Positions 34,413-41,916 of a stretch of DNA of 62,490 bases are shown here, one piece after another; the first letter of the stretch is position 1; every line of letters begins with the position of its first letter. The DNA is from Pirellulales bacterium. Its GTDB lineage: Bacteria > Planctomycetota > Planctomycetia > Pirellulales > DATAWG01. The position numbers and the translations under genes are program-made. The notes beneath the pieces are model-generated. The model searched no databases. It saw only the letters and a list, made by a program, of their open reading frames with translations, and was not told the DNA's origin. Where the stretch lies: contig DATAWG010000002.1 of assembly GCA_036267355.1 (NCBI GenBank), positions 1-62,490 on the forward strand, written 5' to 3'.

Positions 34413-34507
34413 TCGATCGAAAATTAGCTTCTCCGCAGTGCTCTCTCCCCTCGCGGCAGAGGGCAGGCTGAGGGATGTTCAGAAGCGGAAGCTGTTTTTC
34501 GGTCGAA
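34413..34507. repeat. AAATTAGCTTCTCC palindrome, copy 2
   Basis: ATCGATCGAAAATTAGCTTC (with TCCGC) at the left and GCGGAAGCTGTTTTTCGGTC (with GA) at the right are inverted arms around a CTCTCTCCCCTCGC...AGGGCAGGCTGAGGG centre. It fills the gap between the SUMF1-like gene and the convergent bPH2 gene. Confidence 0.75.
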
Positions 34508-34541
34508 ACCAAACGACCGCCGAGCATTGGTCGGCCGCGCC

Positions 34542-35042
34542 TTATGCCGTCTGCATCGCCAGCGCCTTCCGCACGCCGACGTACGACATTCGCGCTTTCA
34601 GGCACGTTTGCCGAAATGCCTCCGGCCGCGACACGCCCGCGAGGCGAAAGGTTTCGACGTCGCCTCGGCGAAACACCAGATCGCCGGCGTTATACCATTC
34701 TTGTCCGGGCAACACGGCGATCTCGATCTTGTCGAACCGATCGAGATCCACGAACCGCGTGAATTGCGGATTGATACCCGCCATGATGCCGACCCGGCGA
34801 TTCGTCAGCCGATAGCGCTGCACATTGAACGGCAAGCGAATCGAGAAATACAGCAGCGGCCCGACCGGCATCGCCAAAAGTGTCATGAAGCGGCCGACCG
34901 TGAAGATCCAAAATCCGGCGGAGATCGCCATGAGCCGGCCGAGAAATCGGCCTGGGCCGCTGCACGCCACCGATGGCCAGACCGTCATGACGGTCACTTC
35001 GCCCAATTCGGGCGGCGCGACGCCGGCAATCGCTTGTTTCAT
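34542..35042 (-). CDS. Bacterial PH (bPH2/DUF304) membrane protein, 166 aa
   Basis: An N-terminal segment with E-x-T-V-M-T-V-W-P-S is followed by two adjacent hydrophobic helices at about 30-70 (FLGRLMAISAGFWIFTVGRF, LLAMPVGPLLYFSIRLPF). A bPH2 barrel follows, starting YRLTNRRVGIMAGINPQF. YRLTN then RVG is the hallmark of DUF304 proteins. These are small inner-membrane proteins of unclear role. ATG at 35042, directly preceded on the minus strand by a CCTCAAGCCTCCCAGCC tandem with no Shine-Dalgarno sequence. Confidence 0.85.
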   Translation of the reverse strand: MKQAIAGVAPPELGEVTVMTVWPSVACSGPGRFLGRLMAISAGFWIFTVGRFMTLLAMPVGPLLYFSIRLPFNVQRYRLTNRRVGIMAGINPQFTRFVDLDRFDKIEIAVLPGQEWYNAGDLVFRRGDVETFRLAGVSRPEAFRQTCLKARMSYVGVRKALAMQTA

Positions 35043-35044
35043 GG

Positions 35045-35098
35045 GAAGGCTGGGAGGCTTGAGGCTGGGAGGCTTGAGGCTGTGAGGCTTGAGGCTGT
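35045..35098. repeat. GGCTTGAGGCTGGGAGGCTT tandem repeat
   Basis: Four 14-15-bp units of GGGAGGCTTGAGGCT / GTGAGGCTTGAGGCT form the leader of the bPH2 gene (minus strand). Same type as 11342-11392 and 13026-13062. Confidence 0.8.
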
Positions 35099-35243
35099 GC
35101 GGTACGGTCGAAGCAGATTATCAAACTGTATGCGCCAGTTCCAGCCCCGATCGAAGGCGATCCAGCGGCCGGTAGTGGTCCAAAGTTGCGTTGATGCAAA
35201 TTCTCACGGGCGAGACGCGGCTATTCGGATTGTCGCCCCTGGT

Positions 35244-35411
35244 TCATCGAACGACCAGACATGATCGGCGACCCGCCAACGTAGCCGCCGTCGGTCGTAG
35301 CCTGCCGTTGGTCGCTTTGTGCCGAGCCTGCCAGCAGTAGTTATACCAAGCCGCGAACATGGAAAATGTCGTTTCGAGATCGGCGAGCGTCTTTGAGAAG
35401 CGCAGGGTCAT
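35244..35411 (-). pseudogene. Transposase C-terminal remnant, about 55 codons
   Basis: The minus-strand frame reads MTLRFSKTLADLETTFSMFA then AWYNYCWQARHKATNGRLRP and TAATLAG. The pattern FSK..A.....F..WYNYC..H...GRLRPTAATLAG resembles the end of IS-type DDE transposases (YNFCRVHK.L..TPAMAAG). The upstream catalytic part is missing. No terminal inverted repeats were identified. The rest of 35099-35528 holds no gene I can support. Confidence 0.5.
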
Positions 35412-35528
35412 CGACTTCTTGAGCGCGGCGCTTGAAATGTCGATCCGCACTCACGACAATCAGGTGAAACGGGCGCCGGCCCACGGCGATCGCGCTTGAT
35501 CGAATCGATATCCGAGAGCCACACAATA

Positions 35529-37322
35529 ATGCTTGAAAATGCGAAAGCCGCTCGGCCGATTCGAGCCCGTTGCGGCGTGAGCGGTTCGCTCTTCGCGGTG
35601 GCGCTGCTTGCGCTCGTCGTTTCGCCGCCCGGTTTGAAAACTGCCGACGGCGCGGCGGACAACGCGGCGGAAAGTGGCTCCAAATCCGCGCCCGGCGCGG
35701 CGAGTCGGGCGGCGCCCGGCGCGCTGCCGGCAAGCGCCCCGGCGAGGCCCAATATCCTGTTCTGTTTCGCCGACGATTGGGGCCGCTATGCAAGCATTTA
35801 TGCGGAATTGGATAAGCAGCCCTCGATCAACCAGGTGCTCAAGACGCCGGTGATCGACAGCGTGGCCCGCGAGGGAATGATCTTCAAAAACGCGTTCGTC
35901 ACCGCCCCGAGTTGCACGCCCTGCCGCAGTTCGCTGCTCTCTGGGCAATATTTCTTTCGCACCGGCCGCGGGGCGATTCTGCAGGGGGCGGTGTGGGATT
36001 CGACGATCCCCAGTTATCCGCTTTTGCTCCGCGAGGCAGGCTACCATATCGGCAAGAGCTATAAGGTGTGGAGTCCCGGCGCCCCGGCCGACGCGCCCTA
36101 CGGCGGCCAACTCTATGCCTATGAAAAGGCGGGCAGCGATTTCTGCCGCTTCTCCGAACGCGCCACCGCGATGGTCCGTCGTGGAATGACGTTCGACGCG
36201 GCCAAGCAACAAATCCTGGCCCAAGTGCGCGCCAATTTCGACGCCTTCCTCGCCGATCGCAAGCCCGGTCAGCCGTTCTGCTATTGGTTCGGCCCGACGC
36301 TCACGCACCGCCCGTATCAAAAAGGCTCGGGCAAGGCCCTTTGGGGAATCGACCCCGATTCCGTCCGCGGCAAGCTGCCCAAGTTTCTCCCCGACGTGCC
36401 GGAAGTCGAGGCTGATTTCACCGACTACATGGGCGAAATCCAGGCTTGGGACGCCGGCGTCGGCGTGTTGCTCAAGCGGCTCAAGGAAACCGGCGAGCTC
36501 GATCATACGCTGGTGATCATCAGCGGCGACCACGGCATGCCCGGCGTGCCAGGCGGCAAATGCAATCTCTACGATTTCGGCCTCGGCGTTGCGCTCATTG
36601 CCCGCGGCCCGGGCATCCAAGCCGGCCGCGTGGTCGACGACTTCGTGAATCTGGTCGATCTCGCGCCGACGTTTCTCGAAGTCGGCGGAGTGAAACGCCC
36701 TGACGTGATGACCGGCCACAGTTTTCTGAACGTGCTGCACGCCGAGCGGTCGGGGCAGATCGATCCGGGCCGCACGTGGGTCGTCACCGGCCGCGAACGG
36801 CACGTGGCCGCGGCGCGGGAAGGGAATTTGCCCTATCCGCAGCGGGCCTTGCGAACGAAGGATTTCCTTTATATCCGCAACTTCGCCCCCGATCGCTGGC
36901 CGATGGGCAGCCCGAAATTCACGAACACGTCCGACATGCCGTCGATCGACGCTTTGGAGCGCGACACGATGGTGGCCTTCGCCGACATGGATGCCAGCCC
37001 GACGAAAGCATGGCTGGTGCATCGATTCGGCGAAGAGGATTGGGAGTGGCACTACAATTACGCCTTCGGCAAACGGCCGGCCGAGGAGCTGTACGACTTG
37101 CGATCGGACCCGGAGCAAATGCTCAACCGCGCCGACGACCCGGCGTATGCGGAGCAGAAGCATAAATTGGCTGCGCAGCTCATGAAGGTGCTAACCGACG
37201 CGAAGGACCCGCGCGTGCTAGGCGACGGCAAAACGTTCGACCGCCCCCCCTTCGCCGGCCCCCCGTCCCGCCCCCGCCAACAGCGGCCGCCCGCGAAGAT
37301 TCAAAAGGATCCGGGCAAGTAA
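35529..37322 (+). CDS. Secreted sulfatase (type I, Cys-type), 597 aa
   Basis: Hydrolyses sulfate esters, probably on a polysaccharide or glycoside. A signal segment (GVSGSLFAVALLALVVSPPG) ends near residue 35, followed by an Ala/Pro linker. The alkaline-phosphatase-fold start ARPNILFCFADDWG near 75-88 supplies metal-binding Asp residues. The nucleophile motif is CTPCRSSLLSG, a CxPxR sequence with Cys129, which needs conversion to formylglycine. TLVIISGDHGMPGVPGGK near 323-340 carries the second metal site. The C-terminus is Pro/Arg-rich. ATG 35529 is preferred over a TTG at 35496. The neighbouring SUMF1-like protein lacks the FGE Cys pair, so the activating enzyme may be encoded elsewhere. 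Confidence 0.93.
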   Translation: MLENAKAARPIRARCGVSGSLFAVALLALVVSPPGLKTADGAADNAAESGSKSAPGAASRAAPGALPASAPARPNILFCFADDWGRYASIYAELDKQPSINQVLKTPVIDSVAREGMIFKNAFVTAPSCTPCRSSLLSGQYFFRTGRGAILQGAVWDSTIPSYPLLLREAGYHIGKSYKVWSPGAPADAPYGGQLYAYEKAGSDFCRFSERATAMVRRGMTFDAAKQQILAQVRANFDAFLADRKPGQPFCYWFGPTLTHRPYQKGSGKALWGIDPDSVRGKLPKFLPDVPEVEADFTDYMGEIQAWDAGVGVLLKRLKETGELDHTLVIISGDHGMPGVPGGKCNLYDFGLGVALIARGPGIQAGRVVDDFVNLVDLAPTFLEVGGVKRPDVMTGHSFLNVLHAERSGQIDPGRTWVVTGRERHVAAAREGNLPYPQRALRTKDFLYIRNFAPDRWPMGSPKFTNTSDMPSIDALERDTMVAFADMDASPTKAWLVHRFGEEDWEWHYNYAFGKRPAEELYDLRSDPEQMLNRADDPAYAEQKHKLAAQLMKVLTDAKDPRVLGDGKTFDRPPFAGPPSRPRQQRPPAKIQKDPGK

Positions 37323-37476
37323 CCTCTGGCGCGCTCGACGCATCTCAAGATGTGGTCCGCGCTGCCGATCCGCTGCCCGCCCACCGCATTTGCCAATTTA
37401 CCGCGAAGAAGGCGGCGGGTAGAATCGGAAACTGCGGCATCTCCGAGTTTGAAGCTCCGCCGTTAGTTGACAGCTC

Positions 37477-37550
37477 GCGCCCGTGGCGCAATTGGATAGC
37501 GCATCGGTCTTCGGAACCGAGGGTTACAGGTTCGAATCCTGTCGGGCGTA
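37477..37550 (+). tRNA. tRNA-Arg (anticodon UCG)
   Basis: A complete cloverleaf fits. The acceptor is GCGCCCG with CGGGCGT and discriminator A. The D arm is GCGC...GCGC, the anticodon stem TCGGT/ACCGA with loop CTTCGGA, and the T arm ACAGG-TTCGAAT-CCTGT. Anticodon TCG is at 37511-37513 and reads CGA. The 3' CCA is not encoded. The first acceptor pair is G-U. It sits alone between convergent sulfatase and esterase genes. Confidence 0.95.
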
Positions 37551-37589
37551 GTTCGCATTTCGGGTCGCGGAGCACGATCGCTCCGCAGT

Positions 37590-39581
37590 CTACCAGTCGT
37601 CGGTGCGGAAGGGGGAGGCGGGAAGGTTGGCCTTGTTGTAGAGATTCGAGCCGGCGGGGTTTTTGGCCCAGGCGTAGCGGACCGCTACCAGATGCGCGAC
37701 CGTTGGGCTCGAGACCAGCACGCTGTCGCCCTCGATCGTCGCTTCGGCCCACACGAATTTCTTGTCGCTTCCCGCGATCGCGAATTGGCGGAGCGGGCCG
37801 CCCTTGGCCACCAATCCGCCGGCGGCGTGCGAGAATTTCAGCCGGGCGGTTCGGCCGGTGATTTCCAGCGAATCGAATTGCGGGCCCGACCATTCCACGG
37901 CGCGGCCGTAGGTCTTCGCGAGCGCGTTCAAGGCCAGGCGGTTGCCGACGTCGCGCTTGTCGCGCGGGTGGATGTCGTTTTCCTCGCCGATGTCGATCGT
38001 CACGGCGAGGCCGGAGTTGGGCACGCGGCGCGCCACCTGCGATTGGGCCTCGCGCACCTCGGCCCAGTCGCTTTCTTCAGGCGATTGCGGCGGGCGGCCG
38101 AGGTTGGCCAGTTGCACGATATAAAACGGAAACGGCCCTTCCTTCCACCGCGTTCGCCAGTCCTCGATCAAGGTCGTCAGCACCGTTGCATATTCGTGCG
38201 AATGCTGCACGTTCGATTCCCCCTGGTACCAGATCGCTCCGCGGATCGCCAGCGGCATGAGTGGGTGGATCATGCCGTTGAACAAGCAGCCGGGCGTGTC
38301 TTCCGGCCGAGCGCTCGGGGCCTTGGGGAGCGAGGCGAGCGATTCGGGCGTCGGATCGGGAAATTGCCGCTCGACTTTGCATTGCCACTCGTTCGATTGC
38401 CGATCGGCTTCGGAAATCGGCAGCCGCATTTCCTTCGTGGTACACCACAGATGCCCCTCGGTGTGGCCATGGATGCGGATCGACACGACATTGCGCCCCG
38501 GCTTGACCAAATCGCCGGGCACAAGAAATCCTTGGCCGTGCGGATAGTAGGCCGGATGTTCTGCTTCGCTTTTGAGCGGCGTGCCGTTCCAGAATGTTTG
38601 CACCATGTCGACCGTGTAGCCGGGATTGAATTCGAACGGCTTGCCGGCGTCGGCGGGGGGCACGTTCAATTCCTTGCGGAACCAGACAATGCCGCCGCCG
38701 GACAGGCCGGCGGCGCGGAAATCGGCAGGGATCATGACGGTTTTCCAAGTCGAAGCATCGAAGCCGGGCTTGCCCCAACCTTTATCGACACCGCGATTCG
38801 AGTCGTCGGCAGCGGCGTATTTCGTTTCCCAAGCGATCATTTTCGGGCCGAAGGTTTTGTCGTCTTCCGGCCGGCGGATCAGGTCGTCGATCTGCTGCTG
38901 CGCTTCTTGGCGCAACGCCGGTTTGGCCAACAGCGCTTCGCGGCTGATCCACGGTTCGGCCCGGGTTCCTTCCCAAGAGCTGTGAACGATGCCCACCGGG
39001 ACGTGCAATTCATCGTTCAAGCGTTTGGCGAAGAAGTAGGCGACGGCCGAGAATTTCTGGCCGATCGTCTGCGGCGAGCAAACGGTCCAATCGAGCCGCA
39101 CGGTATCTTGCGGCTGCATCGAGCCCGCCGCGCCGATGTTGGCCTCGCGGATTAGCGAACTGGGGTGGGCGGCCTCGTCGGGATAGAATGCCGGCTGAAA
39201 GCGAAACGTCATGTTCGATTGCCCCGACGCCAGCCATACCTCGCCGACCAAAACGTCTCTGATCGCGACGGAGCTATTCTTGCCGCGGATCGTCATTTCC
39301 GCGGGCGTCGCGTTGGCCTTGAGCGGTTCGAGCGTCAGGCGCCACCGTCCGGCGGCGTCGGCGACGGCGGATTTCGCTTGGCCGGCGAACGCGACGGCGA
39401 CTTGCTCGCCGGGATCGGCCGTTCCCCAAACGGGCACGGGCATTTCGCGCTGCAAGACCATGTGGTCTTGAAACAGCGTATTCGGCGTCGCGGCGGCGAG
39501 CGCGATCGCCGCAGAGCAAGAAACGAAGAGGGCGACGACAACGCCAGCGAGCCGGCAAAGCGGTTTAAGTTCGGCAGACAT
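37590..39581 (-). CDS. Secreted sialate O-acetylesterase-like protein, 663 aa
   Basis: SGNH-type carbohydrate esterase. The signal peptide covers about 1-30 (LAGVVVALFVSCSAAIALAA). NTLFQDHMVLQREMPVPVWG is the standard family N-terminus. The catalytic Ser122 is in LASGQSNM. AIWYQGESN near 455 is block III. The Asp/His pair is in NDIHPRDKRDVGNRLA near 545. A beta-sandwich insertion lies at about 270-390, as in other SIAE proteins. It removes acetyl groups from sugars; the name does not prove sialic acid as substrate. AGGA lies 5-8 nt before the ATG at 39581. Genes for a sulfatase and two glycosidases are near, which suggests use of decorated glycans. Confidence 0.93.
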   Translation of the reverse strand: MSAELKPLCRLAGVVVALFVSCSAAIALAAATPNTLFQDHMVLQREMPVPVWGTADPGEQVAVAFAGQAKSAVADAAGRWRLTLEPLKANATPAEMTIRGKNSSVAIRDVLVGEVWLASGQSNMTFRFQPAFYPDEAAHPSSLIREANIGAAGSMQPQDTVRLDWTVCSPQTIGQKFSAVAYFFAKRLNDELHVPVGIVHSSWEGTRAEPWISREALLAKPALRQEAQQQIDDLIRRPEDDKTFGPKMIAWETKYAAADDSNRGVDKGWGKPGFDASTWKTVMIPADFRAAGLSGGGIVWFRKELNVPPADAGKPFEFNPGYTVDMVQTFWNGTPLKSEAEHPAYYPHGQGFLVPGDLVKPGRNVVSIRIHGHTEGHLWCTTKEMRLPISEADRQSNEWQCKVERQFPDPTPESLASLPKAPSARPEDTPGCLFNGMIHPLMPLAIRGAIWYQGESNVQHSHEYATVLTTLIEDWRTRWKEGPFPFYIVQLANLGRPPQSPEESDWAEVREAQSQVARRVPNSGLAVTIDIGEENDIHPRDKRDVGNRLALNALAKTYGRAVEWSGPQFDSLEITGRTARLKFSHAAGGLVAKGGPLRQFAIAGSDKKFVWAEATIEGDSVLVSSPTVAHLVAVRYAWAKNPAGSNLYNKANLPASPFRTDDW

Positions 39582-39883
39582 AGGGTTCCTTTGATGTGAT
39601 GTGAGGCGATGTGAATTGGTCTACGCGCCGGTGGCCTGCCCGCTGCCTTGGGTGGGCATGTGCAGTGCTCGGAGAAAATGGCCACGCAAAGCCGTGGGGC
39701 ATTGCCCACACACCTGTATTCGCTCGGAGCAACGTGAAACGCTTCGACCTAAAAGGCCGATTCTACCAGTCCAGGCCGGAGCTGCGCAAGCGGTGGAGGC
39801 CTGGTCCACCTGCGGAGAAGTTATTTTTCGATCTGATCCTACGGCGCGAATTGCGAACGGCGCCTATGGAAGTGGATGCCGGA
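39582..39883. repeat. Intergenic mosaic of two repeat fragments
   Basis: 39752-39807 matches the part of the 259-bp repeat around 42-95 (GGCCGATTCT.CCAGTCCAGGCC...GGAGGCCTGG). 39811-39835 is one arm of the AAATAACTTCTCCGCA palindrome. No gene is supported in this 300-bp gap. Confidence 0.7.
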
Positions 39884-40228
39884 TTACGCGGTGGCCGGTT
39901 CGACGATTACGGCCGTGCCATAGGCTAGCACTTCCGTTACGCCGGAGGTGACTTCGTTGGCGTCATAGCGCATGCAGATCACGGCATTGGCGCCGATTTG
40001 GGCCGCATGGGCAGACATCAGTTCGAAGGCGTCTTCGCGTGCTCGTTCGCAAAGATTCGTATACAACGTGATGTTGCCGCCGAACAGTGTCTGCAGGCCG
40101 GCGCCGATGTTGCCCACGATGCTCCGCGATCGCACCACAATGCCGCGCACCAAGCCCAAATTCCGCCGTATCCTCATGCCCGGCAACTCAAGCGCGGTCG
40201 TGACCATCTCCGGTTGAATGCTCGGCAT
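39884..40228 (-). CDS. YbjQ-family (UPF0145) protein, 114 aa
   Basis: Small cytoplasmic protein of the YbjQ/UPF0145 family, proposed to bind heavy metals but not characterised. Visible signature: [20 protein letters not shown], then [34 protein letters not shown] and a last strand [11 protein letters not shown]. Length is typical. GGAGAG lies about 6 nt before the ATG at 40228. It stands between the esterase and the first glycosidase on the same strand, but spacing of over 140 bp on each side argues against a tight operon. Confidence 0.9.
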   Translation of the reverse strand: MPSIQPEMVTTALELPGMRIRRNLGLVRGIVVRSRSIVGNIGAGLQTLFGGNITLYTNLCERAREDAFELMSAHAAQIGANAVICMRYDANEVTSGVTEVLAYGTAVIVEPATA

Positions 40229-40371
40229 GAAATCTCTCCAGAGGATCGTAGTAAATAAACAGCTTGTCGCGCGACGATCGGCAGCTGCGTCGGCTCGGCC
40301 GAAGAATCGCCTTCGTTTTCGAACCCCTCACCTTGCCCTCTTCCCTAGGGGGTTATGGCAAGCACATTCCC

Positions 40372-41754
40372 TCAATGCGACCACAAATAAGTTGGCGATT
40401 CGCCGACTTCGATTTCTAAACCGCGCGGGACGACGGACCACTCGATTTTGCTGGTGTTCTTGCGGGAGCCATTGTCGGCTGCGATTGCGCCGGCATCGGC
40501 GGTGAGCGGCATTCGTTCGCCGCGATAGATGTTCGCCGCGGCCGCGCCGAGTGGAATCAATTTCTTGGCCGGCTTTGAACCAGCCGTCGGCAGCCAAGCG
40601 ACAAACACTTTTTCGGACGATGCCGGTTTGCGGTATTCGAAGCAATACAGATCGCCGGGCAATTCCGCCACCGCACGCGAAAAATAGTAGTCGCCGAGCG
40701 TGCGGTCGAGATGGCTCATTGCGTAGAACGACGGCTTGGGGCGGAAATTTCGGGTCAGCCCCGAGGCGCCGTGGAGTTGCGGCTCGTCTTGATCGTTGAA
40801 GAAATACAAATAGGCCCGATCAAGATCGGTGGCGGAAAGAACGAGAAACGCTCGCACGATGAATTGCGCTTGCTCGACATCGCTAACTCCCTTCCATTGC
40901 CGCCACGGCCCATCGGCTTTCGGCGGCTTCGTGGCGCTGTCGTAACCGAACTCGGTCAGCCAGATCTGCTTGCCGGGCGCATGGGCATCGCGCCACGCGA
41001 TGAGATTGCGGACGCTCGCCAGAAACGGGATCGCCGGATCCTCGGGATACGACCGTCGCCACATCGGCCACAAGTCTTTGAACGGATAGCTGTGGATATT
41101 CAGCACATCGCACGACTCGTGCAAGCCATCGAGCGTCGAGGTGGGCTTGCTCCATGCATCGACTTTTCCGGTCGCGATCGCGCAGGTGACGATTTTCAAT
41201 TTCGGATCGCCGGCGCGGAGCCCCGCGGCCATCGCCCGAAAAATCTCGCGATATTGCGGATCCGAATAGGCAGCCGGTTCATTGCCCACCTCGGCCGATG
41301 AAACCCAAGGATGTTTGCCCGAGGGTCCGAAATAGCGGGCAAACGCCTCGCCGTAAGCGCGGGCATCGCGAGCCGAGTTTTTCCAGTGTTCCGGCTTGAG
41401 ATTGTCGAACATCAGACAGGCATCGACATCGTAGCCCGCCTCGGTCCATTTGCCATACAGGCTCCGCCAATCGACGCCATTGGCGGCCATCGGAAACGTG
41501 GTGGGGCGCGAGGTGTCGGAACCGAAATCCCATTCGATCGGATGGTAGTCGCGAAGCAGCCGGCAAACCGGTTTGTAGAGATCCGGTTTGAATTGCACGG
41601 TGTGAACGTTTAACCCGATGAATTCGCGCAGGGTTGGCCGTTGAGGCCGCGCCACGGTGGATATTGCAGGCGATGCGGCGGCCGTGGGAACCGCGCCGGC
41701 GCAGGTTGCGGCGACGGCGAGAAAACTAAGCGGCAAGTACAACAGCAGTTTCAT
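40372..41754 (-). CDS. Secreted TIM-barrel glycoside hydrolase (clan GH-A-like), 460 aa
   Basis: Signal peptide MKLLLYLPLSFLAVAATCAG. The catalytic domain starts EFIGLNVHTVQFKPD near 43. SAEVGNEPAAYSDPQY near 150 carries the probable acid/base Glu (NEP). IWLTEFGYDSATK near 270 carries the probable nucleophile Glu. This spacing and the NEP and TEFG motifs fit the retaining GH-A clan. A GH39- or GH5-related family is possible but not assigned. A short beta domain follows after about 350. ATG at 41754; the 12-codon extension is unlikely. The gene is divergent from a second glycosidase, 162 bp away. The two resemble each other around both catalytic motifs. Confidence 0.85.
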   Translation of the reverse strand: MKLLLYLPLSFLAVAATCAGAVPTAAASPAISTVARPQRPTLREFIGLNVHTVQFKPDLYKPVCRLLRDYHPIEWDFGSDTSRPTTFPMAANGVDWRSLYGKWTEAGYDVDACLMFDNLKPEHWKNSARDARAYGEAFARYFGPSGKHPWVSSAEVGNEPAAYSDPQYREIFRAMAAGLRAGDPKLKIVTCAIATGKVDAWSKPTSTLDGLHESCDVLNIHSYPFKDLWPMWRRSYPEDPAIPFLASVRNLIAWRDAHAPGKQIWLTEFGYDSATKPPKADGPWRQWKGVSDVEQAQFIVRAFLVLSATDLDRAYLYFFNDQDEPQLHGASGLTRNFRPKPSFYAMSHLDRTLGDYYFSRAVAELPGDLYCFEYRKPASSEKVFVAWLPTAGSKPAKKLIPLGAAAANIYRGERMPLTADAGAIAADNGSRKNTSKIEWSVVPRGLEIEVGESPTYLWSH

Positions 41755-41916
41755 ACGGATTGTTATCCTCGACGCAATCGCCGGTCGCAAGCTTTTTTGT
41801 CGGCCGCCGCGGTGGTTACAATGCTGAACTCCCGCTGCCCGCCGTGTGCCACTGGCTCTGGCAGCGTGCGTTTTGAACCAGGATTTCCCCTTTCACGTTT
41901 CCGCAGGAAAAAACCG

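Noticed and set aside
37692-39155. Open frame of 487 codons on the plus strand
   Set aside because: Antisense to the sialate O-acetylesterase gene; Arg/His-rich and motif-free.
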